This document shows, in pieces, positions 1 to 6,317 of a stretch of DNA of 14,973 nucleotides. Numbering within the stretch: the first letter of the stretch is position 1; every line of letters starts with the position of its first letter. The stretch comes from JAVJPJ01 sp040217295 (GTDB lineage Bacteria > Pseudomonadota > Alphaproteobacteria > Rhodobacterales > Rhodobacteraceae). Below the pieces are notes generated by a model. It saw only the letters and a program-made list of their open reading frames with translations. It was not told the DNA's origin and ran no database searches. Position numbers and translations under genes: made by a program. Where the stretch lies: assembly GCA_964460185.1 (NCBI GenBank), contig CAYWTM010000082.1:1-14973 (forward strand). Reading direction: 5' to 3'.

Positions 1-185
1 GGTGGGGCAACCAGATACGGTCTTACGTGTTGCAGCCCTACCAGATGGTCAAGGATCTGCGGACCGGGTTCGAGACCTCGGATACGGGCGGGGTGCTGGA
101 TGGCGACCTGGACGGTCTGATGGCCAGCGTTCTGGCGATGGATGTGTCCGGCAAGACCCGCGCCCAGGCGCAGGCGGTGGACTGA
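1..185 (+). CDS. prfB: Peptide chain release factor 2, C-terminal end (partial)
   Basis: The reading frame that starts at base 3 encodes the last 60 residues of RF2 and stops with TGA at 183-185. The visible piece contains WGNQIRSYVLQPYQMVKDLR, then a TG-x-ET stretch and VLDGDLDGLM. This is the conserved C-terminal strand-helix of class I release factors, and the Y-x-x-x-x-Y-x-x-VKD-x-R-T spacing is typical of RF2. RF2 recognises UGA and UAA stop codons and triggers peptidyl-tRNA hydrolysis on the ribosome. The GGQ and SPF motifs and any programmed frameshift site would lie upstream, outside the window. A short tail of about 18 residues after DGDLDGLM (rich in A, Q and D) is slightly longer than in E. 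coli RF2. Identification is from remembered family sequence; RF1 is less likely because of the YQMVKDLR pattern. Confidence 0.93.
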   Translation, partial: WGNQIRSYVLQPYQMVKDLRTGFETSDTGGVLDGDLDGLMASVLAMDVSGKTRAQAQAVD

Positions 186-300
186 GAGGGGGCGTCGCCC
201 TTGCTCGGGGTCCCTTCGGGCCCGTCGCGCGGGCGATGGGCGCGGGGGGCCGACGGGCGGGCGATATCTCGGGCGCCGGTTTGCCACGGGGCCGGCGGGA

Positions 301-321
301 CGCCTCCGGCGGCCATATTTT
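301..321 (+). terminator. Candidate terminator after prfB in a GC-rich spacer
   Basis: The 186-347 spacer contains no plausible gene. It holds a stem GGGTCC (208-213) / GGGCCC (218-223), closed with one G-U pair over a CTTC loop. Further on is a short hairpin CGCC-TCC-GGCG (301-311) followed by CCATATTTTC. The second resembles a weak intrinsic terminator with an interrupted T-run. From memory, CGCCTCCGGCGG followed by an AT-rich tail recurs in intergenic DNA of Rhodobacterales. The stem is only 4 bp, so termination efficiency is doubtful. Confidence 0.35.
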
Positions 322-347
322 CAGGATAAAGATATTGGGGGACCGGG

Positions 348-1736
348 ATGGTTGAGATCTGGCGCATGGGCGCGGGTGAGGTGTCGCGGCTGATCGCGGA
401 TCGGCGGGTGTCACCGGTCGAGGTCATGCGCGAGACGCTGGCGCGGATCGATGCGGTGAACGGGGCGGTCAACGCGGTTGTCTCGCTCAGGGATCGCGAG
501 GCGTTGATGGGCGAGGCGCGCCTGAAAGAGGCGATGCCGCCCGAGGGCTGGCTGCACGGGGTGCCGATCGCGGTGAAGGACCTGGTGGCGGTCAAGGGGG
601 TCGTGTCGACCTGGGGCGCGCCGCATCTGGCCCGCAATGTGCCCGATGCCGATGACGGACTGGTGCGGCGTCTGCGGGCGGCCGGAGCGATCGTGATCGG
701 CAAGACCAACGTGCCGCAATTCGGGCTGGGGTCCCATTCGACCAATCGCATTTTCGGTGTGACGCGCAACCCCCGTGACCTGTCGCGGACGGCGGGCGGA
801 TCCTCTGGTGGGGCCGGGGCGGCGCTGGCGTCGGGTATGCTGAGCGTGGCGGATGGATCGGACATGATGGGATCGCTGAGAAACCCGGCCGCTTGGAATG
901 GCGTCTACGGGTTTCGACCCACGGTGGGCCTGGTCCCGGGCGAGCCGCGCGACGCGGTGTTCCAGCACCGGTTGTCGACGTTCGGGCCGATGGCGCGAAA
1001 CCTGGAGGATCTGGAGGCGTTGCTGGTCACGTTGAGTGGCGGGGCCCATTCTGCGCTGGCGGCGGCACCGGCGCGCGCGCCGCGGGTCGGGTGGCTTGGC
1101 GATTGGGGCGGGGCCTATGCGATGGACCCGGGTTTGATGGACCTGGCCGAGGGCGCCCTGTCTGTGATGGGTGACCTGGGATGGCGGGTGGAGCCGATGG
1201 CGCCGCCGGCCAATGCGGCGATGTTGTGGGACAGCTGGACCGATCTGCGCAGTTTCACCGTGGGATGGGAACGCGGCGCCGATTACCGCGACCCGATCCG
1301 GCGCGAGGGCCTGAATGCCCAGGCCATCTGGGAGATCGAGCGCGGATTGGCCATGACCGGCGACCAGGTGGCGCGCGCGGCCGCGTTGCGCGATGCGTGG
1401 CTGGCGGTGGTCCGGCGCACGTTCGAGACGGTCGATTGCCTGGTTCTGCCCTCGACGCAGGTCTGGCCCTTTGCGGTGCAACACGATTGGCCCACACAGA
1501 TCGCCGGTCGCCAGATGGATACCTATCATCGCTGGATGGAGGCGATGGTGCCGGCCTCGCTTGCGGGGCTTCCGGTCGTGAACCTGCCGGCAGGCCATGG
1601 GCCCTGCGGGCTGCCTGCCGGTATCCAGGTGATCGGCAAATCCGGGTCGGATGCAAAGCTGCTGGCATGGGCGCGCGCCTATGAGGCGGCCATCGGGCCG
1701 TGCACGATCGCGGAGCCGCACGCAGCGCAGGCTTGA
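348..1736 (+). CDS. Amidase (amidase signature family)
   Basis: This is a 462-residue protein of the amidase signature (AS) family, cytoplasmic serine hydrolases that cleave amide bonds. The catalytic triad is visible. Lys77 lies in PIAVKDL, the cis-serine Ser152 lies in the Gly-Ser-rich segment GGSSGGAGAALASG, and the nucleophile Ser176 lies in MGSLRNPA. The spacings (75 and 24 residues) equal those in fatty acid amide hydrolase (K142/S217/S241). The ATG at 348 follows a GGGGGA Shine-Dalgarno-like run about 8 bases upstream. Length is normal for the family. The substrate cannot be read from sequence, because AS enzymes include indoleacetamide, nicotinamide, malonamide and aryl-acyl amidases. 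GatA is unlikely because no gatB or gatC is adjacent. The next gene begins 48 bases downstream on the same strand, so the two may be co-transcribed, although their functions appear unrelated. Confidence 0.9.
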   Translation: MVEIWRMGAGEVSRLIADRRVSPVEVMRETLARIDAVNGAVNAVVSLRDREALMGEARLKEAMPPEGWLHGVPIAVKDLVAVKGVVSTWGAPHLARNVPDADDGLVRRLRAAGAIVIGKTNVPQFGLGSHSTNRIFGVTRNPRDLSRTAGGSSGGAGAALASGMLSVADGSDMMGSLRNPAAWNGVYGFRPTVGLVPGEPRDAVFQHRLSTFGPMARNLEDLEALLVTLSGGAHSALAAAPARAPRVGWLGDWGGAYAMDPGLMDLAEGALSVMGDLGWRVEPMAPPANAAMLWDSWTDLRSFTVGWERGADYRDPIRREGLNAQAIWEIERGLAMTGDQVARAAALRDAWLAVVRRTFETVDCLVLPSTQVWPFAVQHDWPTQIAGRQMDTYHRWMEAMVPASLAGLPVVNLPAGHGPCGLPAGIQVIGKSGSDAKLLAWARAYEAAIGPCTIAEPHAAQA

Positions 1737-1784
1737 CGGGGCAGGGGGCAGGGCTGCACACTTGTCCCCGGAGGAGACCCCACA

Positions 1785-2576
1785 ATGAGCGTTGTGACCG
1801 GCCATGTCGCGCCGTCAGCGCCGCCCGTGATCCGTGATGTCGGTCTGGGCGACATCGGGTATGCGTTGCGCGCGGGCCTGAGGGATTTCTTGCGCAAACC
1901 GTGGATGGGTCTGTTCTTTGCCAATGTCTACGTGACGGGCGGCTGGATGCTGTACGCGTTCTTTTTCGTCACCGATCAGATCTGGTGGGCCATTCCGATC
2001 ACGGTCGGCTTTCCGCTGTTGGGGCCATTTCTGGCGGTGGGTCTCTACGAGGTGTCGCGCCGGCTGGAAGCGGGGCAGGACGAATGGGCGCGCAACGACA
2101 TTTTCGGGGTGATCTGGCGCCAGAGATTGCGGCAGCTGCCGTCGATGGCCTGGGTGATCATCGTCTATTTCCTGTTCTGGTCGTTCTTTGCCCATATGCT
2201 GTTCGCCCTGTTCCTGGGGCCCTCGGCGCTGACCAATGTAACGTCGTCCTACGCCTACCTGCTGGAGCCGGAGGGGATGATGATGCTGGCGGTGGGCACG
2301 GGGTTCGGCGCGGTTTTCGCAACGGTCCTGTTCGCGCTGACGGTGGTGTCGCTTCCGCTGTTGCTGGACAAGGAGCTGGATTTCGTCACCGCGATGCTGA
2401 CCTCCATCGCGGTGGTGCGGCGCAATCCCGGCGTGATGCTGGTCTGGGGTTCGGTGATCGCTGGGCTGACATTCGTGGGAATGCTGCCCGGGCTCCTGGG
2501 GCTGTACGTGGTGCTGCCGGTTCTGGGCCATGCCACGTGGCATATCTATCGCCGCGCGCTGCTGTCGCAGGATTAG
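1785..2576 (+). CDS. DUF2189 integral membrane protein
   Basis: This is a 263-residue polytopic inner-membrane protein of unknown function. About five to six hydrophobic segments are visible, near residues 40-62, 67-88, 121-145, 163-192 and 217-250. The segment SLPLLLDKELDF (189-200), the following TS-x-x-V-x-x-NP-x-x-M-x-x-W pattern, and the C-terminal LPVLGHATWHIYRRAL (244-259) match what I remember as the DUF2189 family, common in alphaproteobacteria. The ATG at 1785 has a good GGAGGAG ribosome binding site ending about 8 bases upstream. The N-terminal ~35 residues are polar and contain a conserved-looking RDVGLGDIGYALRAGLRDF helix, likely amphipathic and cytoplasmic. It follows the amidase and precedes a strong terminator, so it is probably the last gene of that transcript. 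No catalytic motif is evident. Confidence 0.85.
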   Translation: MSVVTGHVAPSAPPVIRDVGLGDIGYALRAGLRDFLRKPWMGLFFANVYVTGGWMLYAFFFVTDQIWWAIPITVGFPLLGPFLAVGLYEVSRRLEAGQDEWARNDIFGVIWRQRLRQLPSMAWVIIVYFLFWSFFAHMLFALFLGPSALTNVTSSYAYLLEPEGMMMLAVGTGFGAVFATVLFALTVVSLPLLLDKELDFVTAMLTSIAVVRRNPGVMLVWGSVIAGLTFVGMLPGLLGLYVVLPVLGHATWHIYRRALLSQD

Positions 2577-2633
2577 GGCGTCGCGCGCGAAATTGCGGCG
2601 ATCAAAGCGACACGGGGGACGGCAGACGCGCAA

Positions 2634-2656
2634 AACCCGGGCGCAGGGCCCGGGTT
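2634..2656. terminator. Bidirectional intrinsic terminator between convergent genes
   Basis: This is a perfect 9-bp inverted repeat, AACCCGGGC (2634-2642) and GCCCGGGTT (2648-2656), with the 5-base loop GCAGG. On the plus strand it is followed by CTTGTT. On the minus strand the T-rich tail is TTTTGCG, with the A run at 2632-2635 partly inside the stem. It lies between the DUF2189 stop and the bactofilin stop, so it can end both converging transcripts. Confidence 0.75.
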
Positions 2657-2706
2657 CTTGTTGAATGGTGCCCGTGGCAGGGCACCGGCATGTGCCGCAA
2701 CAGGGA

Positions 2707-3294
2707 TCAGCCCTTGCTGGCCTCGGCCGTGGGGGCCGGTCCGGCCGCGGCGGGCCGGGGCACGGACGGCGGAGGCGTGCGCGGTGCGGAGCTGACCGAC
2801 GCGCTGGCCGACACGTTCGGTGCGCCGGTCGAAAGCGGGTCTTCGGCGCGCTGCACGGAGCCTTCGAAATGGGCCCCGGATTCGATGGCGATGGTCTTGT
2901 GGATGATGTCGCCTTCCACCCGTGCGGTCGAGGTGAGGCGGACCTTGAGGCCGCGCACCTTGCCGACGACCCGGCCTGTCACGACGACGTCGTCGGCCAC
3001 GATCTCACCCTCGATATTGGCGCTTTCGCCGACGGTCAGCAGATGCGCGCGGATATCACCCTGAACCGTGCCTTCGACCTGGATGTCGCCGGTGGTGCGC
3101 AGATTGCCCGTGATCGTCAGGTCCGAGCTGAGGACCGAGGGGGCCGGCTTGGATTTCGGTGTAGTGGAAGGGGTCGTGTTGGACATGGTTGCTCCCGCAT
3201 TGGGGCTGGATTTCGTATCGGACGAAGAAGCGGTGCCGTTGTCGGCACCGGACTGCTTGGGTCCGGGTTCATTGATTTTTGATTTAGAAAACAT
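2707..3294 (-). CDS. Bactofilin family cytoskeletal protein
   Basis: This is a 195-residue bactofilin, a nucleotide-independent polymer-forming protein that builds a right-handed beta-helix. The central domain (about 54-150) shows the regular short-strand, glycine-turn pattern: LTITGNLRTTGDIQVEGTVQ, then GEIVADDVVVTGRVVGKVRG and ARVEGDI. The domain is flanked by a Ser/Thr/Asn-rich N-terminal linker and a Pro/Ala-rich C-terminal tail, the usual disordered flanks. The N-terminus MFSKSK closely resembles the membrane-targeting MFSK peptide of Caulobacter-type bactofilins. This favours the start at 3294 over an internal ATG at 3186, which also has a good GGGAG site and could give a form lacking this peptide. 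The ATG overlaps the end of the upstream peptidase gene by 11 bases (ATGTTTTCTAA), so the two are probably translationally coupled. Related bactofilins localise M23 peptidases, and the partner here is very likely the neighbour. Confidence 0.93.
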   Translation of the reverse strand: MFSKSKINEPGPKQSGADNGTASSSDTKSSPNAGATMSNTTPSTTPKSKPAPSVLSSDLTITGNLRTTGDIQVEGTVQGDIRAHLLTVGESANIEGEIVADDVVVTGRVVGKVRGLKVRLTSTARVEGDIIHKTIAIESGAHFEGSVQRAEDPLSTGAPNVSASASVSSAPRTPPPSVPRPAAAGPAPTAEASKG

Positions 3295-4627
3295 CGCGTC
3301 CTGCCGAGATGAATGTCATTGGGTCTACCGGGTCACCGTTGCGCCTTACCTCGTAGTGCAGATGCGTACCCGTACACCGCCCTGTGCAGCCCATATCACC
3401 TAACCGGTCGCCGCGCGAGACCCTTTCGCCCTCGCTGACGTTGATCCGGGTCATGTGCGCGTAGCGCGTGGTGTAGCCGAACGGATGGCGAAGTTCGACC
3501 ATCAATCCGTAACCGCTTTGCCTGCCGGCAAAAATCACGGTTCCATCGCCGCCGGCGACAATGGGTGTGCCGCGACTGCCGGCAAAATCGATACCGGCAT
3601 GAAGCCGCCGCCCGCCGTTGATCGGGTCGCGGCGATAGCCAAAGCCCGACGTGTTGCGGAAGCTGCCATTGACCGGGATAGAGAAGGGCAGTTGCTCGGC
3701 CGCGATCCGGTAGAGGTTCAATTCATCAAGCGCTTCGAGCACCTCGTTGGCGCGCAGCGACATCCGGTCCGGTTCCCCGTCACCCGACGAGGACATGGTG
3801 ATCGGCATCAAGGGGCCGCCCTGGCCGGAATAGGTGGCGCGGACCTGGCCGATGATCTGGTTCGTCGACAGGCCAGACGCGTTCAGCATCCGGTCAAGCG
3901 GTTCCATCGACATGGCGACGGCGCTTTCCAATTGGCGGAAAACTCGCTCCTGGCGTTCTTCGGACAAGGCCGCCTCGAATTGCATCCGGTCAATCTCGGC
4001 GGCCGCGGTGGCCACCAGCGTCGCGCTGTCGTCGCGTTGTCCGGCGGTGTTTTCGAGCGCCGCGGTCAGGTAGGTGACCGTGCGATTCAGTTCCGCCTCG
4101 CGCGCGGCCGCGGTTTGTATGCTGCCCGTATCGGCCTCGAGCTCGCCGCGAAAGGTCGCGGCCTCGGCGCGGGCGGTGTCGCGTTCGTCGATGGTGCGGC
4201 GCAGGGTCGACTGGATCACGTCGACGGCCGTTTCCAGTTCTCGGCGGCGTTCTTCGGATTCGAGCAAGCGGACCTGCATCGCGGCGACCTGATCCATGGC
4301 GACCGAAAATCGATCCTGTGCCTGCTCGGCCTCGATCGTGCGGATGTCGCGTTCTTCGCTCAGGGCGTTCAGGCGGGCTTGTGCCTCGATCTGTTGCCGC
4401 TGTGCCTGTTCGCGCGCATTGCCGGCGCTGATTGTATCGATCAGGAAGATCGACGTCACGATGACCGTCCATCCCACGAACAGCGATGCGCCAAGCAACA
4501 AGGATGCCTGAGTTGTCGGTTTGAGCCGGATGAACCGCGTTCCATCCTCGGATTTGAGAAACAGACGTTGCTCTGGAATCCGCCGCTCAAGCGCCGCGTT
4601 CAGGCGGCTGATAAGCCGTGAAGTCAC
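3284..4627 (-). CDS. M23 family metallopeptidase with membrane anchor and coiled coil
   Basis: This is a 447-residue predicted periplasmic peptidoglycan hydrolase (LytM/M23) anchored in the inner membrane. One transmembrane helix lies at about 42-65, preceded by a basic cytoplasmic N-terminus. A long Glu/Arg/Ala-rich coiled-coil-like region spans about 70-235. The C-terminal LytM domain begins near SGFGYRRDP (327-335). The zinc and catalytic residues are all present: His343 and Asp347 (HAGID), His391 (YAHM) and His424 (HLH, 422-424), so the enzyme is likely active rather than an EnvC-type activator. Within the loop before HLH it carries two cysteines (Cys414, Cys418) where serines are common. 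The start is GTG at 4625-4627, with a GGGG run 8 bases upstream and GAGGGGAAG just before it. It overlaps the bactofilin gene by 11 bases. M23 enzymes with this topology form a morphogenetic complex with bactofilins in some alphaproteobacteria (for example LmdC/BacA in Hyphomonas). Confidence 0.92.
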   Translation of the reverse strand: MTSRLISRLNAALERRIPEQRLFLKSEDGTRFIRLKPTTQASLLLGASLFVGWTVIVTSIFLIDTISAGNAREQAQRQQIEAQARLNALSEERDIRTIEAEQAQDRFSVAMDQVAAMQVRLLESEERRRELETAVDVIQSTLRRTIDERDTARAEAATFRGELEADTGSIQTAAAREAELNRTVTYLTAALENTAGQRDDSATLVATAAAEIDRMQFEAALSEERQERVFRQLESAVAMSMEPLDRMLNASGLSTNQIIGQVRATYSGQGGPLMPITMSSSGDGEPDRMSLRANEVLEALDELNLYRIAAEQLPFSIPVNGSFRNTSGFGYRRDPINGGRRLHAGIDFAGSRGTPIVAGGDGTVIFAGRQSGYGLMVELRHPFGYTTRYAHMTRINVSEGERVSRGDRLGDMGCTGRCTGTHLHYEVRRNGDPVDPMTFISAGRDVF

Positions 4628-4701
4628 GTTAATTGCCCCATCTTCCCCTCGTTTTTTTTGACCGCGCCGGATTGTCCCCGACCGGCTGCAGCTTCTCAGG
4701 G

Positions 4702-4730
4702 GGAATACTAAGAGCCGCCGACTGCCTCAA
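4702..4730 (-). promoter_or_regulatory. Candidate sigma-70-type promoter for the M23-bactofilin operon
   Basis: Reading the minus strand, TTGAGG (4725-4730) is followed after exactly 17 bases by TATTCC (4702-4707), close to the -35 and -10 consensus. It lies about 75 bases upstream of the GTG start, in the 189-base spacer after the DUF455 gene. Judged by eye only. Confidence 0.4.
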
Positions 4731-4762
4731 CAGCCTATCGCGCCACAGAGCGAAAAGCACCG

Positions 4763-4782
4763 AAAATCCACCCATTTGGGCG
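4763..4782 (-). terminator. Weak candidate terminator after the DUF455 gene
   Basis: On the minus strand CGCCC-AAAT-GGGTG forms a 5-bp stem (one G-U pair) over bases 4769-4782, followed by GATTTTC. An adjacent inverted repeat, GGCGGAATTTCGCC, overlaps its upstream side. It sits about 35 bases past the DUF455 stop and upstream of the candidate promoter for the next operon, which is where a transcript boundary would be expected. The stem is short, so confidence is low. Confidence 0.3.
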
Positions 4783-4816
4783 AAATTCCGCCGACAATCC
4801 CGTGGCTTGGCCGGAG

Positions 4817-5650
4817 TCAGCCCGCCAAAGGCCAGTAAAAATCGGGTGGAATACCCGCTTCGGCCCTTTTTTCCTCGTTGAACGGCGCCTTGAGGGGGCC
4901 GTGAAAATATTTTTGAACCAGCCCGTGAAAGGCGGTTTTCGGATCAAGGTCATGACGCCCGCACAGGAAATGAAACCACTTCGAGCCATAGGCCACGTGG
5001 TGCACTTCTTCCGCGTAGATGACCTTCAGCGCCTCTACGGCTCGGGCCGCTGCCGGGTCGTCCTTGGCTTTCTGGAACACGGCGATCATGCCCGGCGTCA
5101 CGTCCAGCCCGCGCGCCTCCAGCACCATGGGTACCACCGCCAGCCGCCCCATCAGGTCGTCGGCCGTATCTTCCGCCGCGCGCCACATTCCCGCATGGGC
5201 GGGCATGGCGCCGTAATGACTGCCCATATCCTCAAGACAATCCGATACAAGGTTGAAATGCTTTGATTCCTCGTCCGCCGCCTTGACCCAGTCGTCGAAG
5301 AATCCGATCGGCAGCGGGACGTGAGAGAACCGCGCGATGATGTCCCAGTGCAGGTCGACGGCATTCAGTTCGATATGGGCCACGGCGTGCAAGATGGCCT
5401 TGCGTCCCTCGACGGTTCCGGGCTTGCGGCGCGGCACATCGCGCGGGTCCAGCAAGGCGGGTTCCGTGGGCCGGGCCGGGCGCAGCGGTGGCGAGGCCGT
5501 TCCGATCTCGGGGCGGGCGTCATCGGCGCGTGCGGCCTGCCATTGCGCGGCAAAGCGGCGCGACAGGGCGGTCTTTTCCCGGCCGCCTGCGGTGCGCAAC
5601 ACCGCATCGGCCATCTGCGCAAGCGAACCAGGCGCGCCCGCATCAGACAT
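4817..5650 (-). CDS. DUF455 family ferritin-like protein
   Basis: This 277-residue protein belongs to the DUF455 family, predicted ferritin-like four-helix proteins. Candidate metal-binding pairs are visible in order: HAVAHIELNAVD (His88, His92, Glu94), DEESKHF (Glu127, Glu128, His131), LEARGLD (Glu178) and AEEVHHVAYG (Glu214, Glu215, His217, His218). This Glu/ExxH arrangement is what a carboxylate-bridged di-iron centre would use. The true reaction is not known. Related ferritin-like folds include the tRNA hydroxylase MiaE, so an oxidative role is an inference only. The N-terminal ~75 residues are Ala/Pro/Arg-rich. The ATG at 5650 has only a poor ribosome binding site (GCGGGAC, about 10 bases upstream). 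It overlaps the stop of a small upstream ORF that has a strong AAAGGAG site, suggesting coupled translation. It lies 87 bases after bcp on the same strand. Confidence 0.88.
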   Translation of the reverse strand: MSDAGAPGSLAQMADAVLRTAGGREKTALSRRFAAQWQAARADDARPEIGTASPPLRPARPTEPALLDPRDVPRRKPGTVEGRKAILHAVAHIELNAVDLHWDIIARFSHVPLPIGFFDDWVKAADEESKHFNLVSDCLEDMGSHYGAMPAHAGMWRAAEDTADDLMGRLAVVPMVLEARGLDVTPGMIAVFQKAKDDPAAARAVEALKVIYAEEVHHVAYGSKWFHFLCGRHDLDPKTAFHGLVQKYFHGPLKAPFNEEKRAEAGIPPDFYWPLAG

Positions 5651-5702
5651 GATGCAAAGTCCCGCAAAACGCCTTTGGCGGCTGGTTTCGGTCTGGTGAC
5701 AT
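5643..5702 (-). CDS. Possible 19-residue leader ORF upstream of the DUF455 gene
   Basis: An ATG at 5700-5702 (minus strand) has an excellent AAAGGAG ribosome binding site with 7 bases of spacing. It opens a 19-codon frame, MSPDRNQPPKAFCGTLHHV, ending in TGA at 5643-5645. The stop overlaps the DUF455 start (ATGTCTGA), with the two frames offset. The downstream gene lacks a comparable ribosome binding site, so this ORF may feed ribosomes into it by termination-reinitiation. Near its end is a small stem CGCC-AAA-GGCG followed by TTTT (5666-5680), loosely like an attenuator. No known peptide family is recognised, and chance occurrence cannot be excluded. Confidence 0.35.
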   Translation of the reverse strand: MSPDRNQPPKAFCGTLHHV

Positions 5703-5737
5703 CTGGCGGCTCCTTTCGGGGTTGGCGTGGTGATCCC

Positions 5738-6199
5738 TCACAGGGCCTTCACGGCCGCAAGCACCTCTTCCACATGGCCGGGCACCTTCACCTTGCGCCA
5801 TTCTTGCACAAGAACGCCCTCGCCATTGATCACGAAGGTCGAACGGTCGATCCCCATGTAGGTTTTGCCATACATGCTTTTTTCCTGCCACACGCCATAG
5901 CGTTCGCACACGTCGCTATGTTCGTCCGAACCCAGGATGACGCCAAGGGAATGCTTGGCGATGAACTTGTCGTGTTTCGCGACGCTGTCCTTGGATATGC
6001 CCACAACGACCGCGCCGGCCGCTTCGAATTCGGCGCCCATCTCGGTGAACCCCAGGGATTCCTTGGTGCAGCCGGGGGTATCATCCTTTGGATAGAAATA
6101 CAGCACCACGGTCTTTGGGCGCAGCGCCGAAAGGGTGATGTCGCCGCCGCCGTCGCGGGGCAGGGTAAAGTCGGGGGCCGGGGTGCCGATTTCGGTCAT
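5738..6199 (-). CDS. bcp: Peroxiredoxin, Bcp/PrxQ family (thioredoxin-dependent thiol peroxidase)
   Basis: This is a 153-residue atypical peroxiredoxin that reduces H2O2 and organic hydroperoxides in the cytoplasm. The peroxidatic motif P-x-x-x-T-x-x-C is intact (Pro37, Thr41, Cys44 in YPKDDTPGCTKES), as is the thioredoxin-fold opening GTPAPDFTLP. The YGVW and MYGKTYMGIDRSTFVI segments are typical of Bcp. The resolving cysteine found five residues after the peroxidatic Cys in E. coli Bcp is absent: the stretch reads CTKESL. The only other cysteine is Cys98. It may therefore act as a 1-Cys enzyme or form a disulfide through Cys98. The ATG at 6199 is chosen because it has a clear AGGAG site and gives the family-standard N-terminus. 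An in-frame extension up to 6256 would add 19 uncharacteristic residues. It is divergent from the AsmA-like gene. Confidence 0.95.
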   Translation of the reverse strand: MTEIGTPAPDFTLPRDGGGDITLSALRPKTVVLYFYPKDDTPGCTKESLGFTEMGAEFEAAGAVVVGISKDSVAKHDKFIAKHSLGVILGSDEHSDVCERYGVWQEKSMYGKTYMGIDRSTFVINGEGVLVQEWRKVKVPGHVEEVLAAVKAL

Positions 6200-6232
6200 T
6201 GAACGCTCCTGCGCGGGATGTTTCGGACAAGA

Positions 6233-6249
6233 CGGGCGCATGGCGCCCG
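6233..6249. repeat. Perfect inverted repeat in the bcp leader
   Basis: CGGGCGC (6233-6239) and GCGCCCG (6243-6249) form a perfect 7-bp inverted repeat around a 3-base loop. It lies about 35 bases upstream of the bcp start, within the 118-base divergent spacer. It could be an RNA hairpin in the bcp leader or an operator. It has no T-run, so it is not a standard terminator. Confidence 0.4.
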
Positions 6250-6317
6250 GTCGCATTGCAAGCTAGTCGGATTGGCGCAAAGATAAACCCCGGCAGAGCA
6301 GGGCAGGTGAGGGCGGT

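Noticed and set aside
1733..1761. TTGACG at the amidase stop as a -35 box for DUF2189
   Set aside because: The bases at 17 to 19 spacing (GCACAC and neighbours) do not resemble a -10 box.
411..1805. A 464-codon open frame on the minus strand, opposite the amidase
   Set aside because: It is an Arg/His/Gln-rich shadow of the amidase, whose catalytic triad is intact on the plus strand.
1901..3064. A 387-codon plus-strand frame spanning the DUF2189 end and the bactofilin
   Set aside because: It crosses a strong terminator and runs through the antisense of bactofilin. The product has no family resemblance.
6256..6290. Possible divergent promoter elements between bcp and the AsmA-like gene
   Set aside because: TTGCAA and TTGCGC hexamers are present on opposite strands, but no -10 box with acceptable match and spacing was found, so no promoter is called.
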